From Aquiflexum lacus (GTDB lineage: Bacteria > Bacteroidota > Bacteroidia > Cytophagales > Cyclobacteriaceae): DNA of 64,000 nucleotides. Positions 1 through 7,569 of this stretch are shown here, in pieces. The stretch covers positions 293,435 to 357,434 of the forward strand of contig NZ_JABFHF010000002.1 in assembly GCF_015476655.1 (NCBI RefSeq), written 5' to 3'. The notes beneath the pieces were generated by a model, which searched no databases, was not told where the DNA came from, and worked only from the letters and a program-made list of their open reading frames with translations. Numbering within the stretch: position 1 is the first letter of the stretch; each line of letters starts with the position of its first letter. The position numbers and the translations under genes were made by a program.

Positions 1-587
1 CTTTCACTGATATCTGCATGGATAAACTGCTCTAAATCACCCATTAGTTCAGAAATTTCAGTGTGTGTAGGAGGAACAAATATGGCATTTTTCAGACTTG
101 GTCCAATCCAATTCTGACTGGTTCTAAGCTCTCCCGGTAGTTTTTCTTTCCCGCGAGTACCTTTTAATAGTGTTGAATGGGTCTGTTTGATCAATCGTGT
201 TGAGATGGGGAGTTTTTCCATTTCCCCAATGGCTTGGTTCATGGCTTCAATATAGCTCCGCACCTCTTTCCAGTCCTCTCTACGCTCTGGATCAAGGTCT
301 TGCTCCTTGATCAAAGCCTCTTGAAAAGATGTTTGGGTACCTTCAATTTTGCTGGAAACAGTAGCCTCCTTAGTGATGTGCATCATGATGAAGAAGTCAA
401 TATCAGGAATCAGCTCAGAAAATGCATCAAGTTTGCCCAAGCTTCTATCAGCCTGACTAAGTAAATTTGCCAGCTTTGGATCTGAAATTACCCATTCGTA
501 ATTGATTTTTTCTGGACTGAAGCTTTGGTATTCCGTTCGCTTGATCCAGGTACCAGCTTTGAAGTCTTTGAAGTCTTTGGTTTTCAT
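1..587 (-). CDS. Fic family protein, N-terminal part (runs off the window start)
   Basis: This is the first 195 codons of a Fic-type protein, a family whose active members usually AMPylate target proteins. The N-terminal Fic_N-like region is visible, and the class-II inhibitory motif [ST]xxxE[GN] appears at residues 78-83 (SSKIEG). That motif normally blocks the ATP site. The catalytic HPFxDGNGR motif would lie beyond the window edge and cannot be checked. An in-frame ATG at 599 adds four residues (MQGD). The ATG at 587 was chosen because the purine run AGGGGGA otherwise lies inside the gene, but the choice is uncertain. Two long inverted repeats lie directly upstream (611-685) and suggest local autoregulation. 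Two more fic genes follow within 5.6 kb. Confidence 0.85.
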   Translation of the reverse strand, partial: MKTKDFKDFKAGTWIKRTEYQSFSPEKINYEWVISDPKLANLLSQADRSLGKLDAFSELIPDIDFFIMMHITKEATVSSKIEGTQTSFQEALIKEQDLDPERREDWKEVRSYIEAMNQAIGEMEKLPISTRLIKQTHSTLLKGTRGKEKLPGELRTSQNWIGPSLKNAIFVPPTHTEISELMGDLEQFIHADISE

Positions 588-610
588 GTCCCCCTGCATT
601 TATAGATTTT

Positions 611-685
611 TATATTTGCGAAAAACTAATGTTTCTGCAAATATATAATTTTATAATTGCATTTTTTTATATTTTCGCAATTATA
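611..685 (-). promoter_or_regulatory. Two tandem inverted repeats in the promoter of the first fic gene
   Basis: Two dyads stand side by side just upstream of the fic start. The first has perfect 9-nt arms TATATTTGC (611-619) and GCAAATATA (637-645). The second has perfect 9-nt arms TATAATTGC (652-660) and GCAATTATA (677-685). Spacers are 17 and 16 nt, and the dyad centres are about 40 bp apart, close to four helical turns. This is what a pair of operators for a dimeric repressor would look like. The DNA is very AT-rich, so the GC-containing arms stand out. Binding by the Fic protein itself or another factor is inference. Confidence 0.6.
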
Positions 686-958
686 GGTTTGTGTATTTGC
701 ACTTGTGAATATGTCCAAGAATTAAAAATATCTGATGGCTGTTGTTTATGGCCAGGTTGTCATTGATCTCACCGACACGGATTAGCTCATTTTTTCCCAG
801 CATTGATCCTGAAGTAATTGTATTTGTGGGGAAAGAAATGAATACAAAATTAATCAAGCAAGCCTTTTTTCTCCCCTTGAGACCAGACAAACAACAGTTT
901 TTTTTGTTTAGAATAAAAACGCATTTTGCAATCAATTCTTACCACCGATTAACACCCT
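686..958. other. Intergenic stretch without a recognisable gene
   Basis: No gene is supported between the fic operator and the penicillin-acylase gene. Both strands carry short open frames of 84-91 codons that overlap each other and resemble nothing recognisable. They are treated as chance or as relics. The start of the downstream gene at 959 has no clear ribosome-binding site. Confidence 0.4.
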
Positions 959-3052
959 ATGAAAATCATCCGAACCGGGCTTTTCCTGCTCTTTTCTTTT
1001 CTTATTTTTTCTTGTGACTCCACCTATAACCATTCTGGTTGGGATACTTCAAAAGTCCAAATAGCACGTGACGAATTTGGAGTGCCGCATATTTTTGGAC
1101 AAACAGATCCAGATGTCGCTTATGGTTTGGCTTGGGCGCATGCTGAAGATGATTTTGAAACCATCCAAAAAGCATTGCTTGCCGGGAAGCGAATGCTGGG
1201 ACGGAAATATGGACAAGATGGAGCTGCCGTGGATTTCTTTGGACATTTACTGCAGACCGTTGAAATCGCAGATGCCAAATATGAATCGGCCTATTCAGAG
1301 GAATTCAAAGCAATTTTGGAAGCCTATGCGGCAGGAATGAATGACTTTGCATTGGCACATCCGGAAGAAGTTTTACTGGAAAAGGCCTTTCCTGTCAATA
1401 CCAAAGAAATAACGGCGGCATATATTCTCTCCCTTGCCCAGATGTCCGGAGCAGATCGTGCGGTCCAACAAATTGTCTCCGGAAAAGTAGAAACCGTACC
1501 ATTTGATGCCGATCCCAAAGGCTCTAATGCAATTGCCATTCACCCTTCCCGAACAGACTCCGGTGAGGCATTTCTAGCCATCAATTCCCACCAACCCCTA
1601 GACGGACCTGTAGCTTGGTATGAGGCACACCTCCATTCAGAGGAAGGATGGAATATTCTTGGGGGACTTTTCCCCGGCGCAGCGATGATTTTTCACGGAG
1701 TAAATGAAAACCTTGGATGGGCACACACGGTCAATTTCCCTGATCTTTTGGATCTGTACCAATTGGACATGAATCCTGAAAATGAAGATCAATACCAAGT
1801 AGATGGAGAATGGTTGGAATTGGAGGAAGAAACAGTTTGGCTTCGGGTGAAACTTTGGGATTTGGTCACTATTCCCTTTCCAAAGAAAATCTGGAAGAGC
1901 ATCTATGGCCCTACCTTGGTTACTGAACAAGGAACATTTTCAATCCGCTTGGGTGCCTTGGAGCGGATCGCTGCACCTGAGCAATGGTGGCGAATGAACA
2001 AATCCAGGAATTTTAAAGAATTCAGTGAAGCCATGTCGCGGATGGAATTGACCAGTTTCAACACGGTGTATGCAGACAAGTATGATACGATTTTTTATGT
2101 GAGCAATGGCCTGATCCCCATCAGAGAACCATCCATTGATTTCACCGGGACGGTAGCCGGAAATACCAAAAAAGCCCTGTGGACAAGCTACCATGACTTT
2201 GAGGATCTGCCACAACAATACAATCCTGCTTCGGGATTTTTATTCAACACCAATCATTCCCCTTTTAAGGCAAGTGGATTGGCGGACAATCTACATCCGG
2301 ACAATTACCCAAAATCCATGGATTACCTGTTGCGGGACAATAACAGATCGGCCCGATTCCGCGAATTGATGCCCGACTCGGGGACGATTTCTTATGAGCG
2401 TTTCAAAGAAATCAAGTACGATGGACAGTTACCCGAAAAATTAGCTTTCCGCACCAATATGGAATCCCTTTTTGGACTAAACCCAAGCAAATACCCAGAA
2501 ATCACCAAGCAGATCGAAGCCATCAACTACTGGGACAAACGCTCAGGAACTGAGAGTGAAGGTGCGGCAGTTTTTGCCTTTGTCTACTATTATTGGTGGG
2601 ACAAATTTGCTGAAAATGGGAGGAGTTGGGAAACCACACTTACTGAAGAAGAATCTGTAGAAAGTCTCCTAGCTGCCAAAAATCATTTTACAGCCCATTT
2701 TGGAAAGGAATTGGTGACATTGGGAGAATATCAAAAACTGGTAAGGGGCGACAAAGCGCTGCCTTTGCAGGGAATTGATGATGTGATTACAGCCATGCGT
2801 TCATTACCTTGGGAAAACGGGATGCGGAAAGGGACACAGGGAGAGTCCTATATCATGATGGTCCGCTTTGGGGAAGGCCTCCCAAAGATCGAAACGATCA
2901 ATGTCTTCGGAGCAAGCAATGACCCTGACAGCCCCCACTTTGATGATCAAATTGAACTCTTCCTCGATCAAAAATTGAAACCAATGAGTTTGGATAAGGC
3001 TGAGGTGTTGAAAACAGCAGCAGAGATTTATAATCCGGGAGGTAAGAAGTGA
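959..3052 (+). CDS. Penicillin acylase family lipoprotein (Ntn hydrolase)
   Basis: This 697-residue protein belongs to the penicillin/acyl-homoserine-lactone acylase family, which hydrolyses amide bonds with an N-terminal Ser nucleophile after autocleavage. The predicted cleavage point is Gly188-Ser189 in the segment [10 protein letters not shown], with Ser189-Asn190 matching the family's Ser-Asn start of the beta chain. The segment around residues 195-245, including [20 protein letters not shown], is the typical start of that chain. The N terminus MKIIRTGLF...LIFSC is a lipoprotein signal with Cys19, so the enzyme is probably periplasmic and lipid-anchored. Length is normal for the family. 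The substrate cannot be told; quorum-signal or beta-lactam side chains are family possibilities only. Confidence 0.9.
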   Translation: MKIIRTGLFLLFSFLIFSCDSTYNHSGWDTSKVQIARDEFGVPHIFGQTDPDVAYGLAWAHAEDDFETIQKALLAGKRMLGRKYGQDGAAVDFFGHLLQTVEIADAKYESAYSEEFKAILEAYAAGMNDFALAHPEEVLLEKAFPVNTKEITAAYILSLAQMSGADRAVQQIVSGKVETVPFDADPKGSNAIAIHPSRTDSGEAFLAINSHQPLDGPVAWYEAHLHSEEGWNILGGLFPGAAMIFHGVNENLGWAHTVNFPDLLDLYQLDMNPENEDQYQVDGEWLELEEETVWLRVKLWDLVTIPFPKKIWKSIYGPTLVTEQGTFSIRLGALERIAAPEQWWRMNKSRNFKEFSEAMSRMELTSFNTVYADKYDTIFYVSNGLIPIREPSIDFTGTVAGNTKKALWTSYHDFEDLPQQYNPASGFLFNTNHSPFKASGLADNLHPDNYPKSMDYLLRDNNRSARFRELMPDSGTISYERFKEIKYDGQLPEKLAFRTNMESLFGLNPSKYPEITKQIEAINYWDKRSGTESEGAAVFAFVYYYWWDKFAENGRSWETTLTEEESVESLLAAKNHFTAHFGKELVTLGEYQKLVRGDKALPLQGIDDVITAMRSLPWENGMRKGTQGESYIMMVRFGEGLPKIETINVFGASNDPDSPHFDDQIELFLDQKLKPMSLDKAEVLKTAAEIYNPGGKK

Positions 3053-3199
3053 TTTGATTTTTAGCCTTCAGGTGAAGACCCTAATCTAAACAAATGAAAC
3101 AAAGTTTTCAGTGAAATAGTGGTGGAGAGTCAGGTAATTTATAATTGCTAATAGCTGAGCGATTTCTTTTCTATTGACCCTATTACTTTTAACTTTTAT

Positions 3200-4240
3200 C
3201 TATTTTATCGTGTAACTCACACTTCGGCCCCTACCTTGTTTTTCTATCAATCCTTTATTGATTAACCCTGAAAGCATACGTTTTACGGTAGGTAATGGTA
3301 TCGCCAATTTTTCGGAAATTCCGCCCGACTTTATGTTTGGGCGATTTTGGATAATCGTAAAGATTGATTTTTCCTTGGGTGAAAGTTGGGTTTCCACTCC
3401 GCTTTTATTCAATTTAATCAAAAGTTGAGATTGAATATTTGACAGGCAACTCAAAAAGAACTGCATCCAAACGGAAACATTTTCTTTAGGGCGTTGTGCC
3501 TGACAACTTCTTAGGGCCTGATAGTATTCGTTTTTCCGGTTTTCAATTTCGTGTTCAAAACTTACGTATTGTATCCATTTATATCCGTTTTTGAGTAATA
3601 ATAGCGTTGAAATTAAACGACTTAACCTTCCATTACCGTCTTGGAAAGGGTGGACACTCAAAAAATCATAAACGAAAGCTGCTATTCTAATTAAGGGGTG
3701 AATTTCCGTTTCTGAATTATACCAATTGAGCAACTCTCTTATGGCATAATCGGTAGCAATTCCCGGCTCGGTTGTTTGAAAGATCATTTGCCGTGTCCCG
3801 ACAGGAAATGAAACTTCAACTGCGTTGCTATGTTTATTATAATTCCCTTTATGCCATTGGTCTTTGGCACTATATTTCATCAAACTATTGTGTAAACTTT
3901 TGATGTGGCTTTCTGTAAGATCGATGTTTTCGAAAGATTCCGAAATCAAATCCAAGACTTCAAAATAACCGACTACTTCCTGTGAATCTCTGTCGGTAAG
4001 TTTTGTTATGTCAATTTTTTGGAGTAAAACGTCTACCTCTTCATCGCTCATTTTGTTGCCTTCAATCCGGTTTGAAGCTCCAACGCTTCGCACCGTAGCA
4101 ATACTTTTCAACTCTTTGAGGCTTTGTCCTTCTTTTCGTTCAATTGCTGTCCAATTTGCATCAAAGCGGTCTATTTCACTGATTAAGTTGATCAGCTTCC
4201 AATCAATATTCAGTTTAAAATTATATACTTCGTTATCCAT
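3200..4240 (-). CDS. Fic family protein with C-terminal winged-helix domain
   Basis: This is a complete 346-residue Fic protein. The inhibitory motif SNRIEG is at residues 56-61, and the catalytic loop HPFQDGNGR is intact at 197-205, so AMP transfer is plausible once inhibition is relieved. The last 60 residues (around 285-346, with ...SGGISEKLAIPLPTVKRML) look like a winged helix-turn-helix, so the protein may also bind DNA. A dense array of GATACG hexamers starts two bases upstream of the ATG. Proteins of this build are common in Bacteroidota. Autoregulation through the array is inference from the HTH domain and its position. Confidence 0.92.
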   Translation of the reverse strand: MDNEVYNFKLNIDWKLINLISEIDRFDANWTAIERKEGQSLKELKSIATVRSVGASNRIEGNKMSDEEVDVLLQKIDITKLTDRDSQEVVGYFEVLDLISESFENIDLTESHIKSLHNSLMKYSAKDQWHKGNYNKHSNAVEVSFPVGTRQMIFQTTEPGIATDYAIRELLNWYNSETEIHPLIRIAAFVYDFLSVHPFQDGNGRLSRLISTLLLLKNGYKWIQYVSFEHEIENRKNEYYQALRSCQAQRPKENVSVWMQFFLSCLSNIQSQLLIKLNKSGVETQLSPKEKSIFTIIQNRPNIKSGGISEKLAIPLPTVKRMLSGLINKGLIEKQGRGRSVSYTIK

Positions 4241-4243
4241 TTT

Positions 4244-4335
4244 GATACGTTTTGATACGCAAAGATACGATTATGATTTGAAATCGTAAGTATATTTTGA
4301 TACGATTTGATACGTTTAGATTTAATAATGATACG
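4244..4335 (-). repeat. Phased GATACG hexamer array at the fic promoter
   Basis: Six copies of GATACG occur at 4244, 4254, 4264, 4299, 4309 and 4330. The first three and the next two are spaced exactly 10 bp apart, so they face the same side of the helix. In coding orientation the sequence reads CGTATCAAAACGTATC up to the ATG at 4240. The array covers the expected promoter and start region of the fic gene and fits a cooperative operator for a DNA-binding protein, plausibly the winged-helix Fic protein itself. Confidence 0.7.
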
Positions 4336-4340
4336 AAAAG

Positions 4341-4767
4341 TGTAATTGTTTTACAAATGTTAAATTATTTTGCGGTCGAGTTCGTTAGATCTTGTTACTA
4401 ACGGTTGAACCAGCAATACTAATTGAATATCAATCAGTTAGAATTATCAGCTGCAGCTCGGTCCTTTTTCGTGATACTCGTGTTTAAAATAGCTGCAACT
4501 GTTCAAAAACTTTGTTTAAACGAAACTGGAGGGGTATAAAAATAAAAAAGAGGTCGTTTCTGACCTCTTTTTTGAATTGGCTCCCCCTATCAACGATAGT
4601 TGCAACCGGAGTAGGGTTTATTTGATTTTGAAGAGAGTTTTCAATGAAATTATTTAGAGTTCTCCTTCAATTGACTTCATTAAAATAAATGATAGTTTTA
4701 AATGGATAATACTGTATTTCTACTTGAAAATATTTTCTTAGCCAATTGTCGAAGAACTCCTGTTTTT
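4341..4767. other. Intergenic region between two fic genes
   Basis: No gene is supported here. Apart from the strong symmetric terminator at 4544-4573, the stretch is AT-rich and featureless. A short GGCTCCCCCT string near 4580 echoes the 3' end of the nearby tRNA-Asn gene but is too short to call a tRNA relic. Confidence 0.4.
4544..4573. terminator. Bidirectional intrinsic terminator
   Basis: Perfect 12-nt arms AAAAAAGAGGTC and GACCTCTTTTTT enclose a 6-nt loop. The A-tract and T-tract flank the GAGGTC core on both sides, so it can stop transcription in either direction. It lies past the 3' end of the downstream minus-strand fic gene (4768-5553). Confidence 0.8.
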
Positions 4768-5553
4768 CTATCCATTTAAAACAGAAGATGGAAGCATCAG
4801 TAAAAAAGGAAGCGCTTTATTATAATCCAAGGTAGGGTATTCTAAGCCTAAAAGTCTGATGTTTGAGTAGTAGGTTTGATGTTGGTTGTAATACATTTTT
4901 TCACTTTGTACAAACCAGGCCTTATCGCCTAATTTTTCTGCTAAAAACCATTTTTCATATAATCTGGCACTTCTGCCGTTTCCATCATTCCAAGGGTGTA
5001 TTTTAACAAAAACCAAATGAATCATTGAGGCATAAAAAAAAACTTCCTCAATAGACATTTCTGTTTTGAGTAGTAGCGTCAAATCGGTATAAAACTTTTC
5101 CATTTCTGCCTCTAATTCAAAAGGTGAGGCCGCTACATATTCAATACGGCCATCAGGAGTGGAGACATACATGTTTTGTGTGCGGTACTTTCCCTGCCTG
5201 TTTTTAGTAAGGATATTTTTGCTGAGCAAGGAATGGGCTTGGGCAACGGTTTCCTTATTGAGCTCATTGACCTTTGCAAAGCTGTAGGCGTCATAAAGGT
5301 CATCTATTTTTTTGGTATAATCGGGCGAAAATTCAATTCCAAATTTTTTATGCTTAATGTAGCTGTCCAACTCAATGGCTTCTCCTTCTATTTTGCTACT
5401 GTAAACAGAGGAAACAGAAGTGTAAAAACTGAAACTGTCTGTGGAGATTTCCGCGTCTTGCAAGGCTTCAAAAGCAAAATTTAAACCTTTCGGTGCTTTT
5501 TCCAAGTACTCTGAAAGTAAATCATTGCTTAGAATTAGTAATTTTTCGTTCAT
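4768..5553 (-). CDS. Fic family protein
   Basis: This is the third fic gene of the window, about 261 residues. Inhibitory motif SSKIEG lies near residues 52-57 and the catalytic loop HPWNDGNGR near 186-194, followed by SARLYEKW. Unlike the Fic protein at 3200-4240, there is no C-terminal winged helix. The ATG at 5553 is preferred over an in-frame GTG at 5556. A partial dyad CAACA-TATG-TGTTG lies about 45 bases upstream, but there is no repeat array like those of the other two fic genes. It is compact and probably a stand-alone enzyme. The target is unknown. Confidence 0.9.
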   Translation of the reverse strand: MNEKLLILSNDLLSEYLEKAPKGLNFAFEALQDAEISTDSFSFYTSVSSVYSSKIEGEAIELDSYIKHKKFGIEFSPDYTKKIDDLYDAYSFAKVNELNKETVAQAHSLLSKNILTKNRQGKYRTQNMYVSTPDGRIEYVAASPFELEAEMEKFYTDLTLLLKTEMSIEEVFFYASMIHLVFVKIHPWNDGNGRSARLYEKWFLAEKLGDKAWFVQSEKMYYNQHQTYYSNIRLLGLEYPTLDYNKALPFLLMLPSSVLNG

Positions 5554-5640
5554 CACTTTTACAGCTTAAGCTTAATAAAAGTTCAAGTTAGTCAACATAT
5601 GTGTTGAAAAAAATAAATGGTTTGTAGAGTTGCCTAAAAC

Positions 5641-5665
5641 AAAAAAACCTTGCATTTCTGCAAGG
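5641..5665 (-). terminator. Intrinsic terminator after tRNA-Asn
   Basis: On the minus strand CCTTGCA-GAAA-TGCAAGG is followed by a run of T, directly after the tRNA 3' end. It is a typical rho-independent terminator. Confidence 0.8.
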
Positions 5666-5671
5666 CTTTCG

Positions 5672-5745
5672 CTCCCCCTCTAGGGCTTGAACCTAGGACC
5701 CCATGATTAACAGTCATGTGCTCTAACCAACTGAGCTAAGGAGGA
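5672..5745 (-). tRNA. tRNA-Asn (anticodon GTT)
   Basis: On the minus strand the gene starts TCCTCCTTAGCTCAGTTGG and has the anticodon loop CTGTTAATC (anticodon GTT) and a T arm with GGTTCAAGCC. The acceptor stem TCCTCCT pairs with AGGGGGA, with one U-G wobble, and G is the discriminator base. The length is 74 nt, and CCA is not encoded. A terminator follows at once, so the gene is transcribed singly or as the last one. Confidence 0.95.
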
Positions 5746-5772
5746 ATATTATTTTAATTTATTTTTATCTCT

Positions 5773-5815
5773 GTACTCTAACCTCCCGATAGCTATCGGG
5801 ATGAGCTAAGGAGGA
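5773..5815 (-). pseudogene. Broken 5' copy of tRNA-Asn with a palindrome in the D arm
   Basis: Upstream of the intact tRNA-Asn lies a second copy of its first 20 or so bases. GAGCTAAGGAGGA (5803-5815, plus-strand reading) and CTCTAACC (5776-5783) match the intact gene exactly. Where the intact gene has AACT, this copy has 19 bases containing the perfect palindrome TCCCGATAGCTATCGGGA (5784-5801). The rest of the tRNA is missing. It looks like a duplication whose D loop was replaced or invaded by a palindromic element, leaving a non-functional remnant. Confidence 0.75.
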
Positions 5816-5971
5816 ATTTTAATTGTTTTGCCAACCCCTTTTGGTTAACGTGTCGCAAACTTAGTAGGTTGTGCCATTTTTTCCAAATGCATTTCTAAAA
5901 AATATAGGATTTCATCCAGTAACATCAATATCAACTCTATAAATCAGGAAGTTATTTTTTTAAATTTTCTT

Positions 5972-6841
5972 TTAAACCTCTGCTTGGACTTCCAAAGGTT
6001 TGGCCTGCTTGGACAACAGCTTATTGTAAATGTAAGTTACCCCAAGCACCATCAATCCGGCAATAACCGCCAATAACACGTTATAATAGGGCGGAGCACT
6101 CAATGTTAGCCTAAGAAATATGGTTGCCAGTGCAAATGATGAATATCGAAACAAGTTGTAATATTTGGATGTGTACCGCAGTGAAAACAACAAAATAAAT
6201 ACATCAGTAAAAATCAGGAGGGTGTAAAACAATTTGATGCTATAAATAAACTCATGGGTCTGATAAGCTGAAATGATATCAAAAATTCCCAAGCCTATAA
6301 ATGAAACAGTAAGGTAAATGGAAATCAGTTTTTTGATGGCAACAAAGCCCTTTTGCTCTTCATAACTTTGGGTAATCCGGATATGTCTCTGTGCACGGTA
6401 AAACAACCCTGTAATCAAGAAAATCAAAATCGCTCCAAATGCATCGGATACTATCGGCAAGAGCTCATATAAAAACCCCACATCCCAAGTCAGATCACCC
6501 AAATAATGCCCAAATTCCTTAAATGCATCTCGCAGCAACAAAAGTGATATAATCTCAAACTGCTTACCCACAGAATCCGCAACAGATTTGGGGATCAGGA
6601 AAATCAATCCCAAAACCTCAAATATAAGCAACACATTAAAAGCCAGTTCGATAGCAAAAAATGCCGTAAAACTCTCTCCTAAATCAAGGATATTCAAATA
6701 AGAGAACAACCCGAAAAGAAGCCCGACCACAAAAAAACCTACCACAATATTGCTGATCACTTTGGTCACCGGAGGACTTTCCCAATGTTCATCCAAAATA
6801 TCAAATATGTTGATTTGCCACTTAAAAAATTTCCTGATCAT
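5972..6841 (-). CDS. Multi-pass membrane protein of unknown function
   Basis: This is a 289-residue protein with about seven hydrophobic segments (roughly residues 30-50, 60-85, 95-115, 135-160, 170-195, 205-225 and 240-275) and an amphipathic N terminus rich in aromatic residues. No transporter or enzyme motif is recognised. The segment SVGKQFEIISLLLLRDAFKE between membrane spans looks conserved in character. The gene stands alone between tRNA-Asn and the molybdenum hydroxylase genes. No function is proposed. Confidence 0.75.
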   Translation of the reverse strand: MIRKFFKWQINIFDILDEHWESPPVTKVISNIVVGFFVVGLLFGLFSYLNILDLGESFTAFFAIELAFNVLLIFEVLGLIFLIPKSVADSVGKQFEIISLLLLRDAFKEFGHYLGDLTWDVGFLYELLPIVSDAFGAILIFLITGLFYRAQRHIRITQSYEEQKGFVAIKKLISIYLTVSFIGLGIFDIISAYQTHEFIYSIKLFYTLLIFTDVFILLFSLRYTSKYYNLFRYSSFALATIFLRLTLSAPPYYNVLLAVIAGLMVLGVTYIYNKLLSKQAKPLEVQAEV

Positions 6842-7084
6842 ATGTTTGTCGGTTTTTTGAAATTAGATAATTAAAGACTATTGTTTTATGAAATTTAATC
6901 AATGGTATTTTCAAACCATACTTTTTAAAATATTTAAACACCAATCATAGGCTTTCTTAACCTTATGTATTTCAATAAGTTTCTGCTTACGATGATTTTC
7001 ATAAAATTTTCTAAATTTAGGAAATCGGTAAATGATCCCCTGCAACAAAAATCACATCACTGAACAAAAGGTTAAAACTGAATT

Positions 7085-7540
7085 ATGGAAAAATACACAA
7101 TAACCGTCAACGGAAAGAAACAGGAAGTTACAGCCTCCGAAGATATGCCACTACTATGGGTGCTGAGAGACCTGCTCTCCATGAAAGGTACAAAATTCGG
7201 TTGCGGACAGGCTTTATGTGGCGCTTGTACAGTTTTGGTCGGTGATGAAGCCACTCGATCCTGTAGCCTGCCCATCTCTGCTGTCGGAAACCAAAATATC
7301 ACCACCATAGAAGGCTTGTCCCAAAATGGGGATCACCCGTTGCAGAAAGCATGGGTGGAGCATATTGTGCCCCAATGCGGTTATTGTCAAACGGGGCAGA
7401 TTATGAATGCCGCTGCGCTGCTCAAAAGCAACCCGAGTCCCTCTGAAGCTGAAATTGAAAGCGCTATGGCCGGAAATCTTTGTCGGTGCGGTACCTATAA
7501 CCGGATCAAAGATGCCATTCTTACCGCTTCCAAATCTTAA
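7085..7540 (+). CDS. (2Fe-2S)-binding small subunit of a molybdenum hydroxylase
   Basis: This is a 151-residue electron-transfer subunit of the xanthine dehydrogenase/isoquinoline 1-oxidoreductase (IorA) type. The plant-ferredoxin cluster ligands are Cys40, Cys45, Cys48 and Cys60. The second cluster, in the helical domain, uses Cys98, Cys101, Cys133 and Cys135 (CGYCQTG and CRCGTY). It passes electrons from the molybdenum subunit encoded 29 bp downstream. There is no signal peptide, so it is probably co-exported with the Tat-type large subunit. The substrate is unknown. Members of this two-gene type oxidise aldehydes or N-heterocycles. Confidence 0.93.
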   Translation: MEKYTITVNGKKQEVTASEDMPLLWVLRDLLSMKGTKFGCGQALCGACTVLVGDEATRSCSLPISAVGNQNITTIEGLSQNGDHPLQKAWVEHIVPQCGYCQTGQIMNAAALLKSNPSPSEAEIESAMAGNLCRCGTYNRIKDAILTASKS

Positions 7541-7569
7541 TTTTCCTGTGACCTAGACATCCAAAAGCT

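Noticed and set aside
681..1017. Small coding genes on either strand before the penicillin-acylase gene
   Set aside because: The frames overlap each other and the real gene start, have no recognisable family, and lack start-site signals.
4575..4600. A second tRNA 3' end resembling tRNA-Asn
   Set aside because: Only GGCTCCCCCT is shared; no T arm or acceptor partner can be found.
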